From Belnapia mucosa (lineage in GTDB: Bacteria > Pseudomonadota > Alphaproteobacteria > Acetobacterales > Acetobacteraceae): 64,000 bases of DNA. Under the pieces are notes generated by a model. It was not told where the DNA came from. It did no database searches and saw nothing but the letters and a program-made list of their open reading frames with translations. The number at the start of each line of letters is the position of its first letter. Position 1 is the stretch's first letter. Positions 27,754 through 36,347 of the stretch are shown in pieces. Location of the stretch: contig NZ_JAEUXJ010000001.1 of NCBI RefSeq assembly GCF_016775475.1, forward strand, positions 62,001 to 126,000. The letters are read 5' to 3'. The translations under genes were made by a program, and so were the position numbers.

Positions 27754-28673
27754 GCCGGCAGCCCCATCCGTGCCCGCCAGTGCCGCGCGATATCCATCCG
27801 CCGGGCGATCCAGACGCCGGGCTGCCGGGTGACGTGCTCCAGCAGCATCTCCAGCCCGCGGATGCGCCCGGGCTTGCCGATGGTCCGCAGATGCAGCCCG
27901 ACCGACATCATCCGCGGCTGGGTCGCGGCTTCCCGCATCAGCCAGTCGAAGGCGCCGATGCAGTAGTCGGAGAAGTCCCGTGCCTGGACGAAGCCCTGGC
28001 CGGGGGCGAAGCGCATGTCGTTGGTATCGAAGCTATAGGGCAGGATGACATGCGGCCGCCCCTCGACCTCCACCAGCCGCGGCAGGTCGTCGTCATAGGC
28101 GTCTGAATCATAGAGGAAGCCGCCTTCCTCCATCAGCAGCCTTCGGGTGTTCACCGAGGGCGCCGATTTGGTGTGCCAGCCGACGGGCCGGGCGCCGGCC
28201 GTCTCGGCCAGCACCTTCACGGTCGCGGCGATGACGGCACGCTCCTGCGCCTCCGGCATGCCGGCGAGCGGTTCCCAGCGCCAGCCATGGGCGCTGATTT
28301 CATGGCCCGCGGCGGCGGGGGCGGCGGCCAGGGCCGGCGTCGCGGCGACCGCACGGCCGCAGCAGGAAAAGGTCGCCTTCACGCCGAAGCGGTCGAAGAG
28401 ATCCAGGATTCGCCACAGCCCGACGCGGGAGCCATAGGCGAAATGCGTCTCCATGCAAGGATCGGGATGTCCCTCGACCAGCTGGTGGCTCTCCGGGACG
28501 CGCTCATTGTGCTCATCGCCGCTGGCGATGGAGAGCTCTGCGCCTTCCTCGACATTCACGACGAAGGACAAGGCGAGACGGGCGCCCCCCGGCCAGCGCG
28601 GATCGGGCGGCGTGCGGCCATAGCCGGCGAGGTCGCGCGAGGCGGGCGGCATCCCACCGGGAAGATCTGTCAT
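27750..28673 (-). CDS. Polysaccharide-deacetylase-fold hydrolase (PuuE-allantoinase-like)
   Basis: This 307-residue NodB-fold protein starts MTDLPGGMPPASRDLAGYGRTPPDPRWPGGARLALSFVVNVEEGAE, a layout typical of PuuE-type allantoinases and related deacetylase-like hydrolases. ATFSCCGRAVA, HEISAHGWRWEPL and VGWHTKSAPSVNTRRLL mark the fold; the metal pair H-x(3)-H is not obvious. The ATG at 28673 follows GGAGCGCCGC. It is the first gene of the TRAP-hydantoinase operon. Together these suggest purine-ureide or cyclic amide breakdown, but chitooligosaccharide-type substrates cannot be ruled out. Confidence 0.85.
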   Translation of the reverse strand: MTDLPGGMPPASRDLAGYGRTPPDPRWPGGARLALSFVVNVEEGAELSIASGDEHNERVPESHQLVEGHPDPCMETHFAYGSRVGLWRILDLFDRFGVKATFSCCGRAVAATPALAAAPAAAGHEISAHGWRWEPLAGMPEAQERAVIAATVKVLAETAGARPVGWHTKSAPSVNTRRLLMEEGGFLYDSDAYDDDLPRLVEVEGRPHVILPYSFDTNDMRFAPGQGFVQARDFSDYCIGAFDWLMREAATQPRMMSVGLHLRTIGKPGRIRGLEMLLEHVTRQPGVWIARRMDIARHWRARMGLPA

Positions 28674-28741
28674 GCGGCGCTCCGTTGGGCCGGTTCGGGA
28701 AAGCAATGCGCATGCCACCCTACTCCCAACGGGCAGGAGCG

Positions 28742-31636
28742 TCAGACGACCGCGTCGCTCGTCGGACCGAGTGCCGTGGCGAGCGCCTCCAGCGTTTCAT
28801 CCGCCACCACCAGCACCGCCTCGCGCCGTGGCATCGCCTCGTTCGCCGGCAGGCGGCGCGCCTCGGCCTCGAATTGCCGGGCCGCCGCCGCCAGCCGTGC
28901 GGCGCCGAGCGTTGCCGCCGAGCCGGCCAGGCGATGCGCCGCAGCCACCGCCTCGGTCACCATATCCGGGCCCAGGGCGCGCAACAGGCGGGTCTGCTCG
29001 GTGATCTCCTGCAGGAAGACCGGCGCCAGCCGCCGCGCCGAGGCCTCGTCGAGGCCGGGGATGGCGAGAGCGCCATTGCGCCGCGCCAGCAGCGGCGGGG
29101 CCTCCGGCGCGGCCGGCGCAGCGGGCCTGGCGGGCTCTGCCGCCCCGCCGGTCAGCCGCTCGAGCGCGGCCATCAGCGCGTCCCGCTCGATCGGCTTGGC
29201 GAGATGGGCATTCATCCCGGCCTTGCTGCAGGCGGCGATGTCCTCGGCGAAGGCGCTGGCCGTCACCGCCAGGATCGGCACCTGGCCGGCCTCGCCGGGC
29301 AGGGTGCGGATGCGGCGCGTCGCCTCCAGCCCATCCATGCCGGGCATCATCACATCCATCAGTACCACGTCGAAGCGCCGCTCCGGCGCGGTGCGCGACA
29401 GCGCCTCCAGCGCCAGCGCGCCATCGGAGACGCATTCGACCCGATGCCCACCGGATTCCAGCAGCGCCCGCGCCACCGCCAGATTGGCCGGCACGTCATC
29501 CGCCACCAGCACGCGGAGCGCCCGGCCGGTCTCCTCCGCCTCGACCTCGGCCGCCTCGGGCTGTTCCGGCGCAGCCGGCGCCAGCGGCAATTCGACCCAG
29601 AACACGGCGCCGCTGCCGGTGGGGGAGGCGGCATTGTCGGTGCAGCCGATGCTGCCTTCCATCTGCTCCGCGATGCCGGCGGCGATGGCGAGGCCGAGCC
29701 CGGTGCCACCCGCCTTGTCGTCCCGCTTGAGCTGGACGAAATCGCTGAACACCGCCCGCCGCATCTCCGGCGGCACGCCGGGGCCGGTATCCCGCACCTC
29801 GATCCGCAGCGGCACGCGCCCGTCCGGCCGGGTCAGGCCCGCCCGCGCCGCCAGCTCCACCGAGCCGCCGCGTGGGGTGAATTTCACCGCATTCGAGAGC
29901 AGGTTCAGCAGCAGCTGGCGCAGCCTTGTGGCATCCGCCTGCACCATCAGCGGCAGGTTCGGGTCCGGCAACACGCCGAGCCGCACGCTCTTCTGCTCGG
30001 CGGCGGGGCGCACCAGCGTCGCCGCGCTTTCCAGCAGCCCGACCAGCCGCACCGGCGCCAGCCGCAGCTCCAGCCGCCCGGCCTCCACCTTGGCGAGGTC
30101 GAGGACGTCATTGGCGACCGTCACTAGGTGGCGCCCGGCCTCCTCCAGTGTCCGGGCCCGGGCCTGCTGCTCCCCCGAAAGGGCGGGATCCCGCGCCAGG
30201 GCTTGGGCCAGGCCGAGCACGCCATTCAGCGGGGTGCGCAGCTCATGGCTCATCTGCGCCAGGAAGCGCGACTTGGCCGCGGTCGCCGCCGCCGCCTGGT
30301 CGCGCGCCTGGGCCAGCTCGGCCATCGCCTGCTTCAGCTGAGTGATGTCGGTGCGGATGCCGACGGTGCCGCCATCCGGCGTCTGCCGTTCGGAGACCAT
30401 CAGCCAGCGGCCATCCGGCAGCAGCCTTTCCATGCTGGGATGGTTGCCGCGATGCCAGGCCGTGGTCTCGGCCACGAAGCGCTCGATATCGGCGCCGGCC
30501 TGCGGATACTGGCCTCGCAGCGCGCCCTCGCGGATCAGGTCCTCGAAGGCGATGCCGGGGCGGATGAAGGGCGCGCTGACCGCATAGAGCTCACGGTAGC
30601 GCTGGTTGCAGATCACCAGCCGGTCCTCGGCATCGAACATGACGAAGCCGTCCGGCATGGTCTCGATCGCGCCCTCGAGCACGGCCCGCGCCCGCGCCCG
30701 CTCCTCCTCGGTCCGCTCGCGCAGCCGCAGCGCATGATGCAGCGCGACGGCGAGGGCGAGCAGCAGCACGCCGAGCCCGCCCGCGACCATCAGCAGCCGC
30801 TGCCGGTCCTGCTTCCAGTCGGCGAAGGCGGCGGATTCGGCGTAGCTCCCCACCACGAAGATGTCGCGGTAGAGGATCGGCCGCGCTGCCACCATCACCG
30901 GCTCCTCGGTGAAGCGGCCGGGCATGGTCAGGGCGGTGCCGTCGGTCGGCAGGGTGGTCGCGGCGCGGTGCAGGGTCTGGCCCATGCGCGCCTCGTCATG
31001 CGGCAGCGCCGCCAGCAACCGGCCGTCGCCCCGCTCGACCGAGATCCGCATGCCGGGGATTTCGCCGATCGGCTGCAGCAAGGTGGCGATCAGCGGCACC
31101 GGCACCTCGGCCACCGCGATCAGCGGCCCGACCCCCGGCAATTCGAGGGCGCGGAGGAACATCAGCGACCATTCGCCCGTGAGGGGGTTGCGCACCGGGC
31201 CGCTGAGCAGGGCGGCGCCAAGCCCGGCCGCCGCTTCCAGTGCCCCGGGCTCGAGCGGCAGCGCCCGGTTGCGGGAGGCGGCGAGCGCCGCCGCCCAGGG
31301 GCGCCCATCCGGCCGCACCAGCACCAGGTCGCGGAAGCTGAAATTCTGGAAATTCAGCTCCCGCAGCATGCGGTTGGCCGCACTTGCCTCCACCCGGCCG
31401 TTCTGGACCAGCTGGCCGAGCACCGCCGGCAGCCCGGCCAGCATCCCGTCCACCGACAGGAAATGCCGGTTCACCGTGCTCTCGGCGAGGCGGGTGACGC
31501 GCTGGACCGCCTGCCGCGCCGCCAGCTCGGCGGAATTGTGCATCCGGGTCAGCAGGAGACTGGTGGCAGCGGCCGTTCCGAGGAGAAGGGCGGCGGTGAC
31601 GAGGACGACGGCGATGCGGATACGGCGAGGCTGCAT
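28742..31636 (-). CDS. Hybrid sensor histidine kinase (PAS, HisKA, HATPase, REC, Hpt)
   Basis: This 964-residue kinase has two membrane helices (about residues 8-30 and 279-301) bounding a periplasmic sensor domain of about 250 residues, then a PAS domain (315-440), HisKA with His464 in [11 protein letters not shown], an intact HATPase ([30 protein letters not shown]), a receiver with Asp761 in [11 protein letters not shown], and an Hpt domain with His901 in [14 protein letters not shown] full intramolecular relay is therefore possible; the final response regulator is not nearby. Only 3 bases separate it from the upstream TRAP-type binding protein, so both are probably coupled and the binding protein may present the ligand to the sensor domain. 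Confidence 0.93.
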   Translation of the reverse strand: MQPRRIRIAVVLVTAALLLGTAAATSLLLTRMHNSAELAARQAVQRVTRLAESTVNRHFLSVDGMLAGLPAVLGQLVQNGRVEASAANRMLRELNFQNFSFRDLVLVRPDGRPWAAALAASRNRALPLEPGALEAAAGLGAALLSGPVRNPLTGEWSLMFLRALELPGVGPLIAVAEVPVPLIATLLQPIGEIPGMRISVERGDGRLLAALPHDEARMGQTLHRAATTLPTDGTALTMPGRFTEEPVMVAARPILYRDIFVVGSYAESAAFADWKQDRQRLLMVAGGLGVLLLALAVALHHALRLRERTEEERARARAVLEGAIETMPDGFVMFDAEDRLVICNQRYRELYAVSAPFIRPGIAFEDLIREGALRGQYPQAGADIERFVAETTAWHRGNHPSMERLLPDGRWLMVSERQTPDGGTVGIRTDITQLKQAMAELAQARDQAAAATAAKSRFLAQMSHELRTPLNGVLGLAQALARDPALSGEQQARARTLEEAGRHLVTVANDVLDLAKVEAGRLELRLAPVRLVGLLESAATLVRPAAEQKSVRLGVLPDPNLPLMVQADATRLRQLLLNLLSNAVKFTPRGGSVELAARAGLTRPDGRVPLRIEVRDTGPGVPPEMRRAVFSDFVQLKRDDKAGGTGLGLAIAAGIAEQMEGSIGCTDNAASPTGSGAVFWVELPLAPAAPEQPEAAEVEAEETGRALRVLVADDVPANLAVARALLESGGHRVECVSDGALALEALSRTAPERRFDVVLMDVMMPGMDGLEATRRIRTLPGEAGQVPILAVTASAFAEDIAACSKAGMNAHLAKPIERDALMAALERLTGGAAEPARPAAPAAPEAPPLLARRNGALAIPGLDEASARRLAPVFLQEITEQTRLLRALGPDMVTEAVAAAHRLAGSAATLGAARLAAAARQFEAEARRLPANEAMPRREAVLVVADETLEALATALGPTSDAVV

Positions 31637-31639
31637 GGG

Positions 31640-32722
31640 CTAATCCGGGCGTGCCATGATGCCGCGGACCGGGCCGACCGTCGCGTTCCAGACCTCGGCG
31701 CATTCGGTGCCGCAGCGGCGCACCCATCCGGGCAATACCGCATCGCGCAGCAACTGGTCCCGCCGGGCGCGGTCGCGCGCCGTGTCATCCAGCACCACCA
31801 TAGTGCCGCGGGTGCCGTTCACGCAGTCCGGCCGGCCGCCATTGCAGGCGAAGCCCTCTTCGGTCTCCTCCGCCGAGGCCTGCCAGATCGATTCCTGCAA
31901 TGTGCCGAGCCCCTGCTGCAGCACCGCCCGGATATCGGGCGGCAGCGCCGCCCAGGCGCTGTTATTGGCGGCGAAGACCGACATGCCCCAGCTGATCGCC
32001 TGGCGGGAGACATGGGTGGTGACCGTAGGCAGGCCGAGCGCATTGCCCGACATGCTGCCGGTGACCGCGCATTCCACCACGCCGTTGCGCAGCGCTGCCG
32101 GAATCTCGGCGAAGGGCGTCACCACCGGGGTGGCGCCGAGCGCCTCGAACAACTCGCTCTGGCTGACTGAGGAGACCCGCACCCGCCGGCCGCGCAGATC
32201 GCTGAAGCTGGCGAAGGCCTGACGGCAGAATACCACCTGCGCCGGATAGACATAGATGGCCAGCACCTTCACCCCGTAGCGGTCGCGCATCAGGTTTTCC
32301 AGCCGCGGTCGCAGCAGCCGCACGGTCTGCCGCAGCGTAGCGATATCCGGGTTCAGCACCGGCAGGTCGATCGCATTCAGCTCCGGTTCGTCGGAGGCGG
32401 CGAGGGCGAGAAGGATCGTGCCGAAGGGCACCACGCCGAGCCGCATCAGCGGCAGCGTCTCTGGGCCACGGATGCCGCTGCGGTCGAAGGGCGCGATCTC
32501 CGCATGCACCCGGCCACCGGTCAGCCTCGGCACTTCCTCGGTCCAGAACGGCGCCTCGAAGCGGTTGTATTGCGTCACCCCGGCCAGGCCGCCAACGATC
32601 TTGATCTGGATTCTGTCCTCGGCGGCAGCCGCATAGGCGGAGAAAAGTCCAAGGCACAGGGCCAGGAGACCGAGGGCACGCCAGAGCCATCGGCGGCTTG
32701 GCAGAAGGGGCCGGCACTGCAT
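31640..32722 (-). CDS. TRAP-type substrate-binding protein coupled to the hybrid kinase
   Basis: This 360-residue DctP-family protein has a signal peptide (MQCRPLLPSRRWLWRALGLLALCLGLFSAYAAAA). The family region reads RQAFASFSDLRGRRVRVSSVSQSELFEALGATPVVTPFAEIPAALRNGVVECAV. Like the first DctP it has extra Cys (FACNGGRPDCVN, RRCGTECAEVWN). No DctQ or DctM follows: the next gene, 3 bases later, is the hybrid kinase. It is therefore a candidate sensory binding protein rather than a transport one. The ATG at 32722 follows AAAGAGG; an AT-rich 130-base upstream region probably carries the promoter. Confidence 0.9.
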   Translation of the reverse strand: MQCRPLLPSRRWLWRALGLLALCLGLFSAYAAAAEDRIQIKIVGGLAGVTQYNRFEAPFWTEEVPRLTGGRVHAEIAPFDRSGIRGPETLPLMRLGVVPFGTILLALAASDEPELNAIDLPVLNPDIATLRQTVRLLRPRLENLMRDRYGVKVLAIYVYPAQVVFCRQAFASFSDLRGRRVRVSSVSQSELFEALGATPVVTPFAEIPAALRNGVVECAVTGSMSGNALGLPTVTTHVSRQAISWGMSVFAANNSAWAALPPDIRAVLQQGLGTLQESIWQASAEETEEGFACNGGRPDCVNGTRGTMVVLDDTARDRARRDQLLRDAVLPGWVRRCGTECAEVWNATVGPVRGIMARPD

Positions 32723-32853
32723 CGTCACAACCTCTTTAGCGCGCGCCGCGCCACACAATCCATAGTTGTTTTGCTTGCCAGTTAATCTAGCATAACTCGA
32801 TTACATCCATCCATTCTACCCGCCGACCGCAGGATTTTCGAGCATCCGGCCCG
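32723..32853 (-). promoter_or_regulatory. AT-rich promoter region of the binding protein-kinase operon
   Basis: This gap is markedly richer in A+T than the surroundings, which is typical of a promoter here. It contains an inverted repeat AGTTA (32780-32784) and TAACT (32793-32797) with an 8-base spacer, a possible operator. I could not assign convincing -35 and -10 boxes. Confidence 0.4.
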
Positions 32854-33846
32854 TCAGGGCGACAGGCGAATGCCGGTACGGGCCACAACCTCCCGGTATT
32901 TCGCCACCTCCGAGACCATGAAGGCCCGCGCCTCCGGCAGCCCGTTCGGCCCGCGGAAGGCATCGTGGCCCGCCGCCATCAGCCGGTCCCGCAGGGGATC
33001 CTCGGCCAGGGCGGCGACCAGGGCGCGGTTGATGGCGCCGGCGACCGGTTCCGGCATCCCCGGCGGGCCGACCAGGGCGAACCAGGTGTCGAAGTCGAAA
33101 TTCGGCACCCCGCTCTCGGCCAGGGTCGGGGTGTCCGGATAGGTCGGGAAGCGGCGCTGGCCGGTGACGGCGATGCCGCGCACCAGCCCCTCCTTCACCA
33201 TGGCATTGGCCGAGGCGAGGGCGGCGATGCCGAATTGCGCTTCCCCGGTATGGATCGCCTGCAGCATCTGCGCTCCGCTGCGATAGGGCACATGCACGAA
33301 GCGGGTGCCGAGATGCTGGCCGAGAATCTCCGAGGCGAAGTGCAGCACGCCGCCGACGCCCGAGGTGGCATAGGTCAGGCTGTCCGGCGGCGCCCGCCGC
33401 AGCGCCGCCACCACCTCCTGCGCCGTGCGGCCGGGGAAGTCGTTGTTCACGATGAGGATGAGGGGCGGGATGCCGATCACGCCGAGATGGGTGAAGTCGG
33501 CGACCGGGTCGTAGCGGTTCCAGCCGATCATCGCATTCGGCGCGATGGCATGGGAGCCGGTCTCGACCACCATGATGGTGAAGCCATCGGCCGGCTGCCG
33601 GCGCAGCCATTCGCTGGCGACGGCGCCCGAGGCGCCGGGCCGGTTCTCCACCACCACCCGCGTCCCGGCGCCGAGATGCGCCGGCAGCCGGTCCGCCAGC
33701 AGCCGCGCCGCGATATCGGTGGACCCGCCGGGCGCATAGCCGGTGACGAGGGTCACCGGCCGTTCGGCGAAGCCTTGCGCCCCCGCCCCGCTGGGCAGGA
33801 GCGCGGGCAGCAGGATGGGTGCGGCGAGCAGGGCCCGGCGGTGCAT
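32854..33846 (-). CDS. Tripartite tricarboxylate transporter receptor (Bug/TctC family)
   Basis: This 330-residue Bug protein has a signal peptide (MHRRALLAAPILLPALLPSGAGAQ) and the motifs VTLVTGYAPGGSTDIAAR, VVVENRPGASGAVAS and TYPDTPTLAESGVP. The ATG at 33846 follows GGGAGGATCATTTC. It lies downstream of the 2-oxoglutarate oxygenase gene in the same direction with a 67-base gap; the two may be co-transcribed. No TctA or TctB is near. Confidence 0.92.
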   Translation of the reverse strand: MHRRALLAAPILLPALLPSGAGAQGFAERPVTLVTGYAPGGSTDIAARLLADRLPAHLGAGTRVVVENRPGASGAVASEWLRRQPADGFTIMVVETGSHAIAPNAMIGWNRYDPVADFTHLGVIGIPPLILIVNNDFPGRTAQEVVAALRRAPPDSLTYATSGVGGVLHFASEILGQHLGTRFVHVPYRSGAQMLQAIHTGEAQFGIAALASANAMVKEGLVRGIAVTGQRRFPTYPDTPTLAESGVPNFDFDTWFALVGPPGMPEPVAGAINRALVAALAEDPLRDRLMAAGHDAFRGPNGLPEARAFMVSEVAKYREVVARTGIRLSP

Positions 33847-33913
33847 GAAATGATCCTCCCGTGCGGTTTCGTTGCCGCTGAGCAAAGCACCTCGCCGCCA
33901 CGGAAGGAAGCGA

Positions 33914-34906
33914 TCAGGCGCCTTGCAGGGCCACTCCGGCCGACGGGCGGTCGCCGTAATTGGCGCCGGAATACTCGTTCATGAAGTCCAGATAGGTGAA
34001 GGGCGGGTAGCGCGGCGGGTTGTCCGGCGTGACGCAGGTCGGGACCGGCGCCATCACCGCCTCGTAGTCGCAATCCATGAAGAAGGGGATGGCGTAACGT
34101 TCCTGGCCGGAACGGTTGGTGACGCGGTGCGGCGTCGCCAGGAACAGATGGTTGGTCCAGCGCCGCAGCATCATGCCGCCATTGACGAGGAAAGTGCCCT
34201 CGATGGCCGGCGCATCGATCCAGCGTCCATCCGGCAGCCGGATGGAAAGGCCCGGCACCTTGTTCTGCGCCAGGATGGTCATGAAGGAGGTATCGGCATG
34301 CGGCGCGAGGCCCCATTCATCCGCCTCCGCCGTCGGGGCCTGCTGCGGGTAATGGGTCATCCGCAAGGTGAACATCGGCTCGCGGAATTTGTCGTCGAAC
34401 CAGTCATGCGGCAGGCCGAGCGCCGCGGCATAGATCGGCACCAGCCGGCGACCCAGCGACTCCATCGCGCCGGCATAGGCGAGGGCGGTTTCGCGGAAGC
34501 CGGGCAGGTCAGAGGGCCATTGGTTCGGGCCGCGGAAGCGCCGGCCGGAAACCCGGTCGGGGTGGTCGGCGGGCAGCTCACGCTTGAAGAAGACGGCCTC
34601 ATTGCCATTGGGCTTCTTGATGCCGTCCACCGCATTCATGCGGGTTGTGTTCCCCCGCATCGGCAGGTAGCCGATATTGTCGCGATTGAAGGACATGGCC
34701 ATCTTGGCCTCGAGCGGCTGGGCGTGGAAACGCGCCGCGGCTTCGAAAGCGGAATCGATCAGGGCCTGCGGCACGCCGTGATGGCGGATGAAGTAGAAGC
34801 CGACCTCGGTGAAGGCCCGGCGGAGCTCGGCTCCCAGCCGGTCGAGCGCGCCGGGCTCGCCGGCCAGCAGCGGGGCGAGGTCGAGGATGGGGATTTCATC
34901 GGCCAT
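33914..34906 (-). CDS. 2-oxoglutarate/Fe(II) oxygenase (isopenicillin-N-synthase family)
   Basis: This 330-residue non-heme iron oxygenase is of the IPNS/gibberellin-oxidase family. The iron ligands are His203 and Asp205 in APHADTSF and His260 in ATPHRVTN; Arg270 in ERYAIPFF binds the 2-oxoglutarate carboxylate. The N-terminal DIOX_N part starts IPILDLAPLL. The ATG at 34906 follows AAGGAG; the frame is open 21 codons upstream without a ribosome site. The substrate is unknown. Confidence 0.9.
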   Translation of the reverse strand: MADEIPILDLAPLLAGEPGALDRLGAELRRAFTEVGFYFIRHHGVPQALIDSAFEAAARFHAQPLEAKMAMSFNRDNIGYLPMRGNTTRMNAVDGIKKPNGNEAVFFKRELPADHPDRVSGRRFRGPNQWPSDLPGFRETALAYAGAMESLGRRLVPIYAAALGLPHDWFDDKFREPMFTLRMTHYPQQAPTAEADEWGLAPHADTSFMTILAQNKVPGLSIRLPDGRWIDAPAIEGTFLVNGGMMLRRWTNHLFLATPHRVTNRSGQERYAIPFFMDCDYEAVMAPVPTCVTPDNPPRYPPFTYLDFMNEYSGANYGDRPSAGVALQGA

Positions 34907-34965
34907 GGCATCAGCTCCTTGAGGCTGGGTCGAGCCTAGGCCCGCTCTCCGGGGACGGGAAGCGC

Positions 34966-35331
34966 TCAACCCGCCCGAAACCGCGCCGCCGTCACCGCAT
35001 CGCCGGCCAGTGCCGCCTGCACCTGCGCCCGGCCCGCATCGCTGCCCGCGAGTGCCACCACCCGGTCGAACCAGGGGCTTTGCCCGCGCACCCGCGCCTG
35101 GAACAGCCGGTCGAGCGCAACCGCCGCTGCCGGCCGGCCGGCGCAGCAGGTGCAGGCCGCCGGATGCGCCTCGGCCCCCTCGAAAACCATCAGCGCCACA
35201 CCGCCCGGGCTGGCGGGGGCAGGGGCCTCGGCCAGCACCGCGGCTGGCGGCCCGGCCGCCAGCGCCGCCGACAACCCGGCCGCATCCGCCACCAGCCGCA
35301 GCGGGATCCGCGCATCCACCGTCCAGGCCAT
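34966..35331 (-). CDS. Small protein with a CobW-like CxCC motif, divergent from the SahR-like regulator
   Basis: I do not recognise a family for this 121-residue protein. It has Cys60-Thr-Cys62-Cys63 followed by a stretch ending LFQARVRGQSPWFDRVVALAG. The CxCC and the downstream R-x(n)-FDRVV pattern recall the metal-binding GCxCC segment and the following strand of CobW/COG0523 GTPases, but the P-loop domain is absent. It may be a small metal-binding protein. A ribosome site CGGGAGAG precedes the ATG. It shares a 56-base divergent promoter region with the ArsR-methyltransferase gene, so both may respond to the same signal. Confidence 0.65.
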   Translation of the reverse strand: MAWTVDARIPLRLVADAAGLSAALAAGPPAAVLAEAPAPASPGGVALMVFEGAEAHPAACTCCAGRPAAAVALDRLFQARVRGQSPWFDRVVALAGSDAGRAQVQAALAGDAVTAARFRAG

Positions 35332-35355
35332 GTCACTCTCCCGCGTTCCACCTAG

Positions 35356-35375
35356 ACATAAGGATATGTTTATGT
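35356..35375. promoter_or_regulatory. Candidate operator of the ArsR-methyltransferase regulator
   Basis: ACATAA (35356-35361) and TTATGT (35370-35375) form a perfect inverted repeat around an 8-base spacer, in the middle of the 56-base gap between two divergent genes. The gap is the only AT-rich stretch nearby. ArsR-family dimers bind such palindromes, so it is a likely site for autoregulation and control of metH and the CxCC gene. Confidence 0.6.
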
Positions 35376-35387
35376 GATAGCCAGCCC

Positions 35388-36338
35388 ATGGACGAGCTCC
35401 TGACCCAGCTGCGCGCCGCCGCCGAGCCGACCCGGCTCAGACTGCTGGCGCTCTGCGCCCGCGGCGCCTTCTGCGTCTCCGATCTCTGCGCCGTGCTCGG
35501 CCAATCCCAGCCCCGCCTCTCCCGCCACCTCAAGCTGTTGGTCGAGGCCGGGCTGCTGGAACGCCTGCCCGAGGGCGCCAATGTCTATTTCCAGGTCCCC
35601 GCCTCGGCTGGCCTGGTCCACCAGCTCCTCGCCCGCCTGCCGGAGGAGGATGCGCTGCTCGCCGCCGACCGGCGCGGCGCCGCGCGACTCGCCGCCGAGC
35701 GGGCGCGGACCGCCTCCGACGCCTTCCGCCGGCATGGCGCCGATTGGGACGAGATGCGCGCCCTTGGCCTGGCCGCCGAGGCGATCGAGGGGGCGCTGAT
35801 GGCCGCCCTGCCGCCGCGGCTCGGCCGGGTGCTCGATATCGGCACCGGCACCGGCCGGCTGCTGGAACTGCTGGCGCCCCGGGCGGACTTCGCCATCGGC
35901 GTCGATGCCAGCCGCGACATGCTGGCCCTGGCCCGGGCGCGGCTGGCCGAACGCGGCCTCGGCGCCCATTGCGCCGTGCGCCAGGCCGATATGTATCGGC
36001 TGCCGCTCACCGATGCCGGCTTCGACCTGGTGACGATGCAGATGGTCCTGCATTACGCCGAGGATCCGGCGGCGGCGCTGGCCGAGGCCGCCCGCATCCT
36101 GCGCCCGGACGGGCTGCTGCTGATCCTCGACCTCGCCCCGCATGGCCGGGCGGAGCTGCTGGACCGCCACGCCCATCGCTGGCCCGGCTTCGACGATGCC
36201 GAGATCGCCGGCTGGCTCGGCCCCGCCGGCTGCGCACCGCTGCCCTCCGTCACCATCCCCGGCCCGCTCGCCGTCCGTCTCTGGCCGGCCCGCCGCCTCG
36301 CCGTGCCCGTCGCCGCCCTGCCGGCCCTTTCTTTCTAG
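35388..36338 (+). CDS. ArsR-type regulator fused to a methyltransferase-fold domain (SahR-like)
   Basis: This 316-residue protein has an N-terminal ArsR winged helix (residues 1-90: AAEPTRLRLLALCARGAFCVSDLCAVLGQSQPRLSRHLKLLVEAGLLERL) and a C-terminal class I SAM-binding fold (VLDIGTGTGRLLELLAP, then VLHYAEDPAAALAEAARILRPDG). This architecture, next to methionine-cycle genes, matches the SahR regulators that sense S-adenosylhomocysteine. The ATG at 35388 lies just after the palindromic site; the frame is open upstream across the divergent gene but is not coding there. metH follows 9 bases later. The ligand is inferred from family and context; it could instead be SAM. Confidence 0.88.
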   Translation: MDELLTQLRAAAEPTRLRLLALCARGAFCVSDLCAVLGQSQPRLSRHLKLLVEAGLLERLPEGANVYFQVPASAGLVHQLLARLPEEDALLAADRRGAARLAAERARTASDAFRRHGADWDEMRALGLAAEAIEGALMAALPPRLGRVLDIGTGTGRLLELLAPRADFAIGVDASRDMLALARARLAERGLGAHCAVRQADMYRLPLTDAGFDLVTMQMVLHYAEDPAAALAEAARILRPDGLLLILDLAPHGRAELLDRHAHRWPGFDDAEIAGWLGPAGCAPLPSVTIPGPLAVRLWPARRLAVPVAALPALSF

Positions 36339-36347
36339 GAATCCCCG

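Noticed and set aside
28674..28741. A possible small gene between the deacetylase and the kinase
   Set aside because: The 68 bases hold only the deacetylase ribosome site and no frame with a good start.
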